DNA from: Kingella denitrificans ATCC 33394
Lineage (GTDB): Bacteria; Pseudomonadota; Gammaproteobacteria; Burkholderiales; Neisseriaceae
DNA length: 64,000 nucleotides
Direction: 5' to 3'
Assembly: GCF_000190695.1 (NCBI RefSeq)
Contig: NZ_GL870929.1
Location: 1,932,429-1,996,428 of the forward strand
Under the pieces are notes generated by a model that was not told where the DNA came from, did not search any database, and saw only the letters and a list, made by a program, of their open reading frames with translations. The translations under genes were made by a program, and so were the position numbers. Every line of letters begins with the position of its first letter. Within the stretch, counting starts at the first letter, position 1. Shown here piece after piece: positions 18,991 to 26,132 of the stretch.

Positions 18991-19248
18991 TCGAGCCGTT
19001 GCGTTCAATAGCGCAACCAGCCGTGAGAAGCTGAATGCACAGGCAAATAGCCGCCAAAAGCAATCAATTGAATTGCCAAGCGGTTTTTTATTTGCATTCC
19101 CCTTGTATTGCCTTTTCATGGTAGGCAGGGGCAAAGCGGGCGCATGCCCACTGGTTCTGTGTGCCAGTTTCTCACTCTTTGCCCTTTGTCTGCCGCCCAC
19201 CGTGTGAGAACGGAAAGCGGCGTTTTAAACACAGAAAAGGTATTCAAT
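18991..19248 (+). other. Noncoding stretch between MobC-like gene and 97-aa gene
   Basis: 258 bases without a credible gene. It is less AT-rich than its neighbours and has several short complementary segments, for example GGGCAAAG near 19130 with CTTTGCCC near 19178, so a structured leader or small RNA is possible. Nothing definite. Confidence 0.3.
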
Positions 19249-19542
19249 ATGAATTCTTCTACTCAATCCGTAGTTATTACCCCTATTTTTCAAGATATTG
19301 ACGATATTCCCGAATATGTCAGCGTAAATGGCGAAATATATTTTCTTCTTCATGAAGAGGGCTTTAACGATTTGCAGCGCATTTTTCGGATGTTGCAATT
19401 GGTTATTTTTGCTTTGTCTCAAAAATCCATTGTAGAAATCAATGCAGAAGATGTGCAGGCTGCATTGGAATATCCGTTTTTCAATTTGCAAGCCATTATT
19501 GGTGAAATCAACTCGTTCAAATTTCATCCATTAAACTCATAA
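19249..19542 (+). CDS. Small hypothetical protein, 97 aa (island 1)
   Basis: The start is the ATG at 19249 with GAAAAGG upstream. It is acidic and probably all alpha-helical after a beta-rich start (VVITPIFQDIDDIPEYVSVNG). No family recognised. It contains a DUS core in frame (DVQAALEYPF), the only one noted in the island. Confidence 0.6.
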   Translation: MNSSTQSVVITPIFQDIDDIPEYVSVNGEIYFLLHEEGFNDLQRIFRMLQLVIFALSQKSIVEINAEDVQAALEYPFFNLQAIIGEINSFKFHPLNS

Positions 19543-19555
19543 TTTCAGGCAACAG

Positions 19556-19610
19556 CGCATTTGCCGGCCTGAGAATGCCCCTAAACGCGATTTTTAGGCG
19601 CGGCAATGCG
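19556..19610 (+). ncRNA. Long stem-loop before the 75-aa gene (island 1)
   Basis: CGCATTTGCCG (from 19556) pairs with CGGCAATGCG (19601-19610), and the inner CCCCTAAA pairs with TTTTAGG. The 55-base structure ends about 26 bases before the ATG at 19636. It could be a leader structure, a processed small RNA like those of P4 immunity, or a terminator with poor T-run. Confidence 0.35.
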
Positions 19611-19635
19611 TTTGCCTATCCAAAGGAAAAACGCG

Positions 19636-19863
19636 ATGAAAACGCAAAATAGACGCCCTAGCGCAGATTTATTTCGATTCTCCCAGTCAAATATTCAAAA
19701 AACAGAGCTGAACGTCAATATTCAGGATACCTTGAATGAGATTTCATTGAGCCGCCTTCTTCGGCTTGCTGAAAAAGGACTTCAAGGACAACCCACGCTT
19801 CAAGAAATGCAAGCGGTTATCCTACTTGCCAATTTATTTGAATCCTTGGGAAAATCATCATGA
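19636..19863 (+). CDS. Small hypothetical protein, 75 aa (island 1)
   Basis: ATG at 19636 with a strong AAAGGAAAA site. MKTQNRRPSADLFRF at the start, then a helical region SLSRLLRLAEKGLQG and LQEMQAVILLANLFESLG. Its stop overlaps the DUF927 start by 4 bases (ATGA), so it is translationally coupled and may be a helicase partner. No family recognised. Confidence 0.65.
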   Translation: MKTQNRRPSADLFRFSQSNIQKTELNVNIQDTLNEISLSRLLRLAEKGLQGQPTLQEMQAVILLANLFESLGKSS

Positions 19864-21554
19864 AAAACAAGCCTGAATTTGAAGAAGCGGTATTGCAGCC
19901 GCGCTATGAGTGCGACCATTCGGGCGTGTATTTTGTGGACGTGGTAACGGATAAAGACGGTTCAACCAGTGAAAAAACCCCTTTGCGTTTGGCCGATTGC
20001 ATTGAGTTAATTGGCCGCGGCCGCGACCAAGACGGCAATCATTACCGCGTGATTGAATGGCGCGACTGCCTGACCACGCAAACAAAAACCGCCGCGCTGC
20101 CAATGGGTGAAATCGGCGCGAACTGGCAAGGCTTGTTAAAACACGGCTTAACCGTGCATTCAGGGCGGCGCAAGCGTGAATTATTGGCAGACTATTTGCA
20201 AACGTACGGATTGCATACACCGTACACCATTACGGGGAAATGCGGTTGGCAAGGCAGCGCGTATGTGTTGCCTAATGGCGAAATCATCGGCAAAACCAAA
20301 GAGCGCATTATCTACAACGGCGATACGAGCCAAGCGGCCGCCTACACCGTTTCAGGTAGCTTGAAGGAATGGCAAGACGAAATCGCGCGTTATGCGGCCG
20401 GTAACAGCCGTTTGTTGCTGGCACTAGGGACGGCATTGGCCGCACCCCTGTTGGCCATCACAGGCGAGCAAAACGGCGGTTTTCACATCTACGGCGACAG
20501 TTCGGACGGCAAAACGACCGCCGCGCTGGTGGCATTGTCGGTTTTCGGTAATCCGCAAGCCCTAAAAATGACTTGGCGCGGCACAGATTTAGGCTTTTCA
20601 AATGCTGCCTTATCACGAAATGACGGCTTGCTGGTATTGGACGAAATCGGCGAAGCGTACCCGAAAACGATTAGCAAAACCGCGTACAGCGTGATTAACG
20701 GCAAAAGCAAAATTCAAGGCGCAAAAGACGGCGGCAACCGAGCCGCACAAGAATGGCGCATTCTGCTGTTTTCGACCGGCGAATACAGCATGAATGCCTA
20801 CATGAACCAGACAGGCGAAAAATGGGAAGCAGGGCAGGCGGTACGGCTGCCGAGCATTCCGGCCGCCACGCAATACGGTATTTATGAAAACTTGCACGGC
20901 TTCGCAGACGGTGCAGGCCTATCCGAACATTTACAGGCGGCCGCCCAAGCGCAACATGGCGCCGCAGGGCGCGAATGGGTTACCCATCTAGCCCAAATGC
21001 ACAAGGACACCCTACAGGCAGCTTTAAACGCGTTTATGGCGGCTTTGCCTACTCTGGACGGACAAGCGCGAAGAGTGGCGAAACGGTTTGCCCTGGTTGC
21101 GGCAGCATTGGAATTGGCAAACGGCATTACAGGTTTACCGAGCGGCGTAGGTATGGCAGGCGTGAAACAATGCTTTGATGATTGGATCGCGCTGAATGGC
21201 ACAGGAAAACAGGAAGACCGCCAAATCATCAAACAAGCGGTAGCCTTTATGCAGTTGTATTCAGGCAGTGCACGTTTTGCCGACTGGGAAAGCGAATACA
21301 CGAGCCGAGAACACGCAGGCTATCGCAAAACTTCGCAGATAGAGCCGACAGAATACTGGATTATTCCGAATGTGTTTGAAGATGAAATTTTGCAAGGCAA
21401 AGACCCACGCAAAGGCTGCATAGTGTTGTATGAAATTGGCTGGCTGAAAAAAAGCCCAAGTGAAACGCGTTGGAGGATTAAGCGATTCAACAAAGGGCGG
21501 TTTTATGTATTGGTTGGCGAAATGCCCCCCGAAATTCCCGATGATTTAGACTAA
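19860..21554 (+). CDS. DUF927 helicase/primase-like protein (island 1)
   Basis: 564 residues. The DUF927 core runs from about residue 90: LADYLQTYG, then TGKCGWQGSAYVLPNGEIIG, LLLALGTALAAPLLAITGE, the Walker A loop YGDSSDGKTTAAL (residues about 210-222), the Walker B LLVLDEIGEAYP and a sensor-like ILLFSTGEYSM. The family is related to P4-alpha and superfamily 3 helicases, so replication of the excised element is the likely role. No separate primase motif is evident at the N-terminus. Confidence 0.85.
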   Translation: MKNKPEFEEAVLQPRYECDHSGVYFVDVVTDKDGSTSEKTPLRLADCIELIGRGRDQDGNHYRVIEWRDCLTTQTKTAALPMGEIGANWQGLLKHGLTVHSGRRKRELLADYLQTYGLHTPYTITGKCGWQGSAYVLPNGEIIGKTKERIIYNGDTSQAAAYTVSGSLKEWQDEIARYAAGNSRLLLALGTALAAPLLAITGEQNGGFHIYGDSSDGKTTAALVALSVFGNPQALKMTWRGTDLGFSNAALSRNDGLLVLDEIGEAYPKTISKTAYSVINGKSKIQGAKDGGNRAAQEWRILLFSTGEYSMNAYMNQTGEKWEAGQAVRLPSIPAATQYGIYENLHGFADGAGLSEHLQAAAQAQHGAAGREWVTHLAQMHKDTLQAALNAFMAALPTLDGQARRVAKRFALVAAALELANGITGLPSGVGMAGVKQCFDDWIALNGTGKQEDRQIIKQAVAFMQLYSGSARFADWESEYTSREHAGYRKTSQIEPTEYWIIPNVFEDEILQGKDPRKGCIVLYEIGWLKKSPSETRWRIKRFNKGRFYVLVGEMPPEIPDDLD

Positions 21555-21556
21555 TC

Positions 21557-21597
21557 AAAAAAAGGCATAACTATTCATATAGTTATGCCTTTTTTTG
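21557..21597 (+). terminator. Rho-independent terminator after the DUF927 gene
   Basis: GGCATAACTAT pairs with ATAGTTATGCC around TCAT, flanked by A- and T-runs on both sides, so it can work in both directions. It starts 3 bases after the stop codon. Confidence 0.9.
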
Positions 21598-21673
21598 TGA
21601 AAGTGCGGTTTAGGGATGTTTATGGTTGTTTATCAAGAAAAAAAAGTTACCCTGCAAAAAAATTTTCATTTTG

Positions 21674-21910
21674 ACTGGGTATGTGGGTATTAACATTTTA
21701 TCTTTATGAAAGAAAAGGGAAATCATTCATATCCGTACTGGGTATAAACTGGGTATGGACTGGGTATGAGTGGGTATATATTTATATTCAATAAGTTATA
21801 TCGTAAATAAAATAGGCAAAAATTATCTATACCCATTAACAAAAATTTACAGGGAATGATTTATTTTAATTAAAACAAATAATTAACCTATTCATACCCA
21901 AATACCCAGT
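21674..21910 (+). repeat. ACTGGGTAT iteron cluster, candidate origin (island 1)
   Basis: ACTGGGTAT starts at 21674, 21737, 21748 and 21759, with AGTGGGTAT at 21769: the last four are spaced 10-11 bases, one helical turn. Inverted copies follow: ATACCCA at 21829, ATACCCA at 21894 and ATACCCAGT at 21902. A very AT-rich stretch lies between the two orientations. The arrangement suits an initiator-bound origin. The rest of 21598-22109 has no gene. Confidence 0.6.
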
Positions 21911-22034
21911 AAAAAACAGTTTTTCTGCTTATATATACACTAGAATTTATTTTTTTGATAAACTGCCATAAACCAACAGAGCGGATAATTTGAGCTGTTT
22001 TTCATCAGAAAAAGAAGGATGCATATTTAAAATG

Positions 22035-22054
22035 CGGTACTTTTTACGGTATCT
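22035..22054 (+). repeat. Distal integrase arm-type site of island 1
   Basis: An exact 20-base copy of the arm site at 15834-15853, about 55 bases inside attR. Confidence 0.7.
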
Positions 22055-22109
22055 TGGAAATATAGAATTTAAATATTCTATATAAATCAATTTGTTTCAT
22101 GATAAATTA

Positions 22110-22131
22110 AAGTCTCGCTGTCGCACCAAAT
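22110..22131 (+). repeat. attR of island 1
   Basis: Repeats the last bases of the tRNA-Leu(GAG) T-arm and acceptor through CACCAAAT, but lacks one G of the GTCGGCACC in attL. The copy is too short to be a tRNA gene. Confidence 0.85.
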
Positions 22132-22135
22132 CATA

Positions 22136-22168
22136 AAAACCGCCTGTATATCAACGGGCGGTTTTTTG
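22136..22168 (+). terminator. Terminator following attR (original tRNA-Leu terminator)
   Basis: AACCGCC pairs with GGGCGGTT and is followed by T6. Before insertion it presumably ended the tRNA-Leu(GAG) transcript. Confidence 0.8.
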
Positions 22169-22194
22169 TATGAATATAGGGAAAATATGGGCAA

Positions 22195-22226
22195 GAAAAA
22201 ACCGCTTCAGAAGAAGCGGTTTTTTG
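22195..22226. terminator. Bidirectional terminator next to tRNA-Thr
   Basis: AAAAAACCGCTTC pairs with GAAGCGGTTTTTT. On the minus strand it ends tRNA-Thr transcription. Confidence 0.85.
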
Positions 22227-22229
22227 AAT

Positions 22230-22305
22230 TGGTGCCGGCGGCAGGAATCGAACTCGCGACCCCCTGATTACAAGTCAGGTGCTCTACCAACTGAGCTACA
22301 CCGGC
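22230..22305 (-). tRNA. tRNA-Thr (anticodon TGT)
   Basis: 76 nt with encoded CCA. The acceptor GCCGGTG/CGCCGGC contains one mismatch-tolerant end pair, the anticodon stem CCTGA/TCAGG encloses CTTGTAA (TGT), and the D-loop AGCTCAGTTGGTAGAGC is standard. Confidence 0.95.
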
Positions 22306-22406
22306 GAAGAAGTTGCTATTATGCAGATATTCCGTCTTTTTGGCAAGCATTTTGTTGCCGCAAAATTGATAAGCCGATTATTTTTCTGTTTTTTAAAATT
22401 ATTTTT

Positions 22407-22919
22407 TTATGCGATTTCGGGTGCTGTAAGTATTTCAGGCAGCATAGCGCAGATTTGCTGTAAATATTGCGCGTCGGTTTCGTCAAATTGGTTCAGTTGC
22501 TCCGAGTCGATGTCGAGCACACCGATGATGTGTCCGCGTCGGTTGCGCAGCGGGACGACGATTTCGGATTGGCTGCGGCTGGAACAGGCGATGTGGCCGG
22601 GGTGCTCGTGAACGTTGGGGACGATGAGGGTTTTGCCTTGTGCCCATGCTTGTCCGCACACGCCTTTATTGTGGGCGATGCGCGTGCAGGCCACGGGGCC
22701 TTGGAAGGTGGAAAGTTGCAGCTCTGTGCCGGTGTTATCGACCAAGTAAAAGCCGACCCAAAACCAGCCGAAGGTTTCGGCGAGCAGGGCGTTGATGTTG
22801 GCGAGGTTGGCCGTCCATAAATCGGCATTGGCGCGCAGCAGGCCTTCGATTTGCGGCAGGATGGCTTGGTAGCGTTCGGCTTTGGTGAAGTGTTCGGGCA
22901 GGGTGGGTGTGGGGGTCAT
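22407..22919 (-). CDS. msrC: Free methionine-(R)-sulfoxide reductase (GAF domain)
   Basis: 170 residues, one GAF domain. It has the three conserved cysteines of fRMsr enzymes in GPVACTRI, KGVCGQAW and HIACSSRSQSEIVVPL. GVLDIDSEQLNQFDETD is the typical C-terminal strand. It reduces free (not protein-bound) methionine-R-sulfoxide and so protects against oxidative damage. Confidence 0.92.
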   Translation of the reverse strand: MTPTPTLPEHFTKAERYQAILPQIEGLLRANADLWTANLANINALLAETFGWFWVGFYLVDNTGTELQLSTFQGPVACTRIAHNKGVCGQAWAQGKTLIVPNVHEHPGHIACSSRSQSEIVVPLRNRRGHIIGVLDIDSEQLNQFDETDAQYLQQICAMLPEILTAPEIA

Positions 22920-23077
22920 GGGTGTTCCTTAAGGGATGATGGGGCATTATAACGCGGCGGTGTTGGAAAAGCAGCCCGCATGCTGTTCCATGTTCCATGC
23001 CGAAGTGCAGGCTGCTTTGCCGATATCTATCAAGGTTTGTGCTAGAATGCCCCATTTGATTTGGAACCCACCAAGCG

Positions 23078-24175
23078 ATGAAGTTATTCTCCATTGTCCC
23101 TTTGCTGGTGATGCAGGGGCTGATTTATTTTTTAACACGCTGGCTGTTTTGGCAGTTTGCCGTCCAGTCGCCCAAAGCGCGCCGCTGGATTGTTGCAGGC
23201 TGCTTTGCGTTCGGCAACGGCCTGATGTTGTCGGCGCTGCTCTCGTGGTCGCATACGCTGTTCCGTTTCGGCGCTTTGTGGCTGGTGTTTCTGCTGTATG
23301 TGGTGTTCACTGGTGCGATTATCGGATTTTGCCACCACACGTTGAAACTGATTTTCAAGCAGCCTGCACGTTACACGCGCGTGCTCCGCATTGCTTCCCC
23401 GTTGATTTTAATCTCATTTTTTGCCGTATCGGTTTATAACGCCTACACGCCCGTGGTGCGGCATGCCAAAATCACCATCGGCAAACCGTTGGCCAAACCC
23501 GTCCGTATCGGCATGGCGGCGGATTTGCATTTGGGCATACTGGTGGGTGGGCGCCAACTCGACAAGCTGGCCGACATTATGAACCGCGAAAAAGTCGATA
23601 TGATTTTGCTGCCCGGCGACATTATGGACGACAATACCGACGTGTACGACAGCGAGCACATGAAGCCGCATTTCGCACGTTTGCGCGCGCCGATGGGCGT
23701 GTTCGCCACGCTGGGCAACCACGATATGTTCTCGCGCGACCCAATCAGTCATGCCATTCAAGATGCCGGCATTACCGTGTTGTCCGACCAAGCCGCGTTG
23801 GTGGATAATCAAATCTGGGTGGTCGGCCGTCCCGACCAGCTCATCGGCCAACGCATGGAAACCGCCGATTTGCTGCGCGCCGCGCAAGTCGATACATCGC
23901 AGCCCGTGTTCCTGCTCGACCACCGCCCGGACGATGTGTTGGCGCACACCAAGCTGCCGATTGACGTGCAAGTTTCCGGCCATGTGCACAACGGCCAGAT
24001 TTTCCCCGCCAACCTGCTCGTGCGCTTCCTGAACCGCCTGCCCTACGGTTATGAAAAAATCGGCAACGGTCATTTCTTCGTCACATCCGGCTACGGCTTC
24101 TGGGGCGTGCCGCTCCGTTTGGGTTCGCAATCGGAAGTTTGGATTATCGACGTGGAAGGAACGCCTGCCCGATAA
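23078..24175 (+). CDS. Membrane-anchored metallophosphoesterase
   Basis: 365 residues. Three to four membrane helices occupy residues 1-125. The calcineurin-like phosphoesterase domain then shows its metal motifs in order: MAADLHLG, LPGDIMDDNTD, LGNHDMF and SGHVHNGQIFP. It resembles YkuE/YaeI-type enzymes, some of which act on lipid or nucleotide phosphates; the substrate here is unknown. The product is probably oriented with the domain on one face of the inner membrane. Confidence 0.88.
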   Translation: MKLFSIVPLLVMQGLIYFLTRWLFWQFAVQSPKARRWIVAGCFAFGNGLMLSALLSWSHTLFRFGALWLVFLLYVVFTGAIIGFCHHTLKLIFKQPARYTRVLRIASPLILISFFAVSVYNAYTPVVRHAKITIGKPLAKPVRIGMAADLHLGILVGGRQLDKLADIMNREKVDMILLPGDIMDDNTDVYDSEHMKPHFARLRAPMGVFATLGNHDMFSRDPISHAIQDAGITVLSDQAALVDNQIWVVGRPDQLIGQRMETADLLRAAQVDTSQPVFLLDHRPDDVLAHTKLPIDVQVSGHVHNGQIFPANLLVRFLNRLPYGYEKIGNGHFFVTSGYGFWGVPLRLGSQSEVWIIDVEGTPAR

Positions 24176-24200
24176 GCCCCCCAATCCGCATTTATTCGGA

Positions 24201-24245
24201 AAAAGCAGCCTGCACCTCCAAATGTGAAGTGCAGGCTGCTTTTTT
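24201..24245. terminator. Inverted DUS-pair hairpin between convergent genes
   Basis: AAGCAGCCTGCA and TGCAGGCTGCTT around a 17-base loop with T-run, between the metallophosphoesterase (plus) and the 103-aa gene (minus); it serves both. Confidence 0.8.
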
Positions 24246-24255
24246 GTTTTTAAAA

Positions 24256-24567
24256 TCAATGATGATGGCAACTGCAGCTACATTCGTGTGCATGCTCGCC
24301 GTCATCGTCCGCCGCCAGCAGCGCTTCGTATTCGCCGCTTTCGACCAAATCCACCAATTCGGCCAAATCCTCAATGCCTTCCACCCGGTCGCAAGGCTCG
24401 CTGTCGGGCAGATTCGGCGGCAGCACGGCAGCGGTGGCCGAATCCGCCTGCCACGCAATCCAATAACCGTTCTGGGTGCGGTAAAACTGCGCGTCCTGCC
24501 CGATGGCATATTCTGCATGCGCGTTCATGCGCTCGGCGATTTCGGGTTGGTAGGGAAGGGTGTTCAT
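24256..24567 (-). CDS. Small acidic protein with Cys/His-rich tail
   Basis: 103 residues. The N-terminal part (AEYAIGQDAQFYRTQNGYWIAWQ) is soluble; a strongly acidic helix follows (GIEDLAELVDLVESGEYEAL). The last residues HAHECSCSCHHH hold four His and three Cys, a likely metal-binding end. No family recognised. Confidence 0.6.
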   Translation of the reverse strand: MNTLPYQPEIAERMNAHAEYAIGQDAQFYRTQNGYWIAWQADSATAAVLPPNLPDSEPCDRVEGIEDLAELVDLVESGEYEALLAADDDGEHAHECSCSCHHH

Positions 24568-24670
24568 ATTTTTGATATCCTATTGTAAATTAAATAATAA
24601 TTTTAAGATTGCATGGTGTTGCGCCGCCATACCTACGCTTGGGTTATCGCCTGTTTTGCAGGCTGCTTTT

Positions 24671-24740
24671 TATAGTGAATTAAAATCGCAATGATACGGC
24701 GTTGGCTCGCCTTGTCTCATTTTTATTTTAATCCACTATA
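24671..24740. mobile_element. Correia-like miniature inverted-repeat element
   Basis: 70 bases bounded by TATAGTGAATTAAAAT and the imperfect inverse ATTTTAATCCACTATA. TATAGTGGATTAA is the end of Neisseria Correia elements, and the inner TACGGCGTTGGCTCGCCTTG matches the complement of the Correia core AAGGCGAGGCAACGCCGTA closely. The usual roughly 105- or 155-bp forms are longer, so this is a shortened copy, 4 bases past the rluC stop. Confidence 0.75.
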
Positions 24741-24744
24741 TCGT

Positions 24745-25725
24745 TCAACCTGCACGCAAACCGTCCAAAAACCGCTGCAAATCATCGGGTAAAGCAGCCT
24801 GCAACACCAGTTTTTCGCCGGTGAGCGGATGGTCCAGCTCCAAAGAATAGGCGTGCAGGAACATGCGCTTCAAACCTAATTTCTGCAAACGGCGGTTGGC
24901 CTGGTAGTCGCCGTAACGTTCGTCGCCCGCAATCGGGCAGCCGCTCGCCTGCATGTGGACGCGGATTTGGTGCGTGCGCCCCGTTTTCAGCGTCGCCTCC
25001 ACCAGGCTCAAAGCGGAAACGCCCACCGAATGCGGCCGTTCGCCCGAAAATGTGTCCAGCACGCGGAATACCGTGTGTGCCGATTGCCCGTCTTCCGCCG
25101 AACCGACACGCACCATTTTTTCGCCGGCCGCGCCCGTGTATTTGACCAGCGGCAGGCGGACATGGCGCAGTGCAGGCTGCCATGTGCCCACGCCCAGCGC
25201 CCAATAGATTTTTTTCGGATGGTCGTTGCGCAGCATTTCGTGCAGTTTCACCAGCGCGCTACGTTTTTTGGCCACCATCAGCAGGCCGCTGGTATCCTTG
25301 TCCAAGCGGTGCACCAGTTCCAGATATTTCGCCTCCGGCCGCGCGCGGCGCAGCTGTTCGATAACGCCGAAACTCACCCCGGAGCCGCCATGCACCGCCA
25401 CGCCGCTGGGCTTGTTTACCACCAGCAGCGCATCGTCTTCGTAAACAATTTCAAAATGGCGCGCGGGCACGGGTTGCAGGCTGCTTTTTGCCGTTTTTTC
25501 CGCCGTGCGCACGGGCGGAATCCTAATCAAATCACCGGTTTGAATGCGCGTTTCCGGTTTGGCGCGCCCCTTGTTCACCCGCACTTCGCCCGCACGGATA
25601 ATGCGGTGGATATGGCTCTTGGGCACGCCCTTCAAAATTTTTATCAGATAGTTGTCAAGGCGTTGCGCCGATTCATGTTCCTGCACGCAAATATGATTGA
25701 CTAAGTCTTTGCTAATTGTTGGCAT
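24745..25725 (-). CDS. rluC: 23S rRNA pseudouridine synthase RluC
   Basis: 326 residues from the ATG at 25725. An N-terminal S4 domain (QRLDNYLIKILKGVPKSHIHRIIRAGEVRVN) precedes the RluA-type catalytic domain with HRLDKDTSGLLMVAK, where the Asp is the nucleophile, and GRTHQIRVHM. It is divergent from rne, the same arrangement as rluC/rne in E. coli, which supports RluC over RluD. RluC modifies U955, U2504 and U2580 of 23S rRNA in E. coli. Confidence 0.9.
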   Translation of the reverse strand: MPTISKDLVNHICVQEHESAQRLDNYLIKILKGVPKSHIHRIIRAGEVRVNKGRAKPETRIQTGDLIRIPPVRTAEKTAKSSLQPVPARHFEIVYEDDALLVVNKPSGVAVHGGSGVSFGVIEQLRRARPEAKYLELVHRLDKDTSGLLMVAKKRSALVKLHEMLRNDHPKKIYWALGVGTWQPALRHVRLPLVKYTGAAGEKMVRVGSAEDGQSAHTVFRVLDTFSGERPHSVGVSALSLVEATLKTGRTHQIRVHMQASGCPIAGDERYGDYQANRRLQKLGLKRMFLHAYSLELDHPLTGEKLVLQAALPDDLQRFLDGLRAG

Positions 25726-25737
25726 TTTTACTATAAT
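25709..25737 (+). promoter_or_regulatory. Probable rne promoter
   Basis: TTGCTA and TATAAT separated by 17 bases, overlapping the rluC start codon (25723-25725) on the other strand. A start near 25744 would give a leader of about 390 bases. Confidence 0.6.
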
Positions 25738-25743
25738 CCAATG

Positions 25744-26132
25744 ATTGCCGATGCAGCATGAATACTGTGTCGGACAGGGTAGATGCAAGTGATACGGCTT
25801 TGATTTTTAATGTGAAAAATAATTTAAGGCAGCCTGCACACCCTCTATTGCAAAAGCCGTATACCGCCATTTTACAAAAAAAGCACTTGGCACGTTTTCC
25901 TTTTTGCTGCACATCGAGCTAACGCAGCAAAAAATGTTTGATGAATATCCGCAGACGACCGCTCAATACTTATTGTTTAAACAGATAAACACCCGTTTCA
26001 GAAACCCTGAAATTTCCAACATCGTTCTTTTGAATCGTCCGAAACTACACACATCGCAGCGCACCGTGCGCCACCACGCGAGTAGTTTTTCAAACTTAAA
26101 ACGTATCTAAGTGCCTGATTATAGGTACAAAT
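25744..26132 (+). promoter_or_regulatory. Long 5' leader of rne
   Basis: About 390 bases with no convincing gene between the promoter and the rne ATG. E. coli rne has a leader of similar length (361 nt) through which RNase E controls its own mRNA; a similar role here is inference. A DUS core (GCAGCCTGCA) lies inside at 25829-25838. Confidence 0.45.

Larger units (their letters stand above)
15641..22131 (+). mobile_element. Island 1: P4-like integrated element in tRNA-Leu(GAG)
   Basis: A 6.5-kb element bounded by a direct repeat of the tRNA 3' end (15641-15663 and 22110-22131). It contains a tyrosine integrase next to the tRNA, AlpA-like and MobC-like proteins, small unknown proteins, a DUF927 helicase-like protein, integrase arm sites at both ends and two repeat clusters. 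It has almost no DUS (one core inside the 97-aa gene, near 19453) and is richer in A+T than its surroundings, which suggests recent arrival. No capsid, relaxase or conjugation genes are seen, so it would need a helper to move. Confidence 0.85.

Noticed and set aside
21674..21910. Short regular repeats that might be a CRISPR array
   Set aside because: Units are only 9-11 bases with no spacers of constant size, and no cas gene is in the window.
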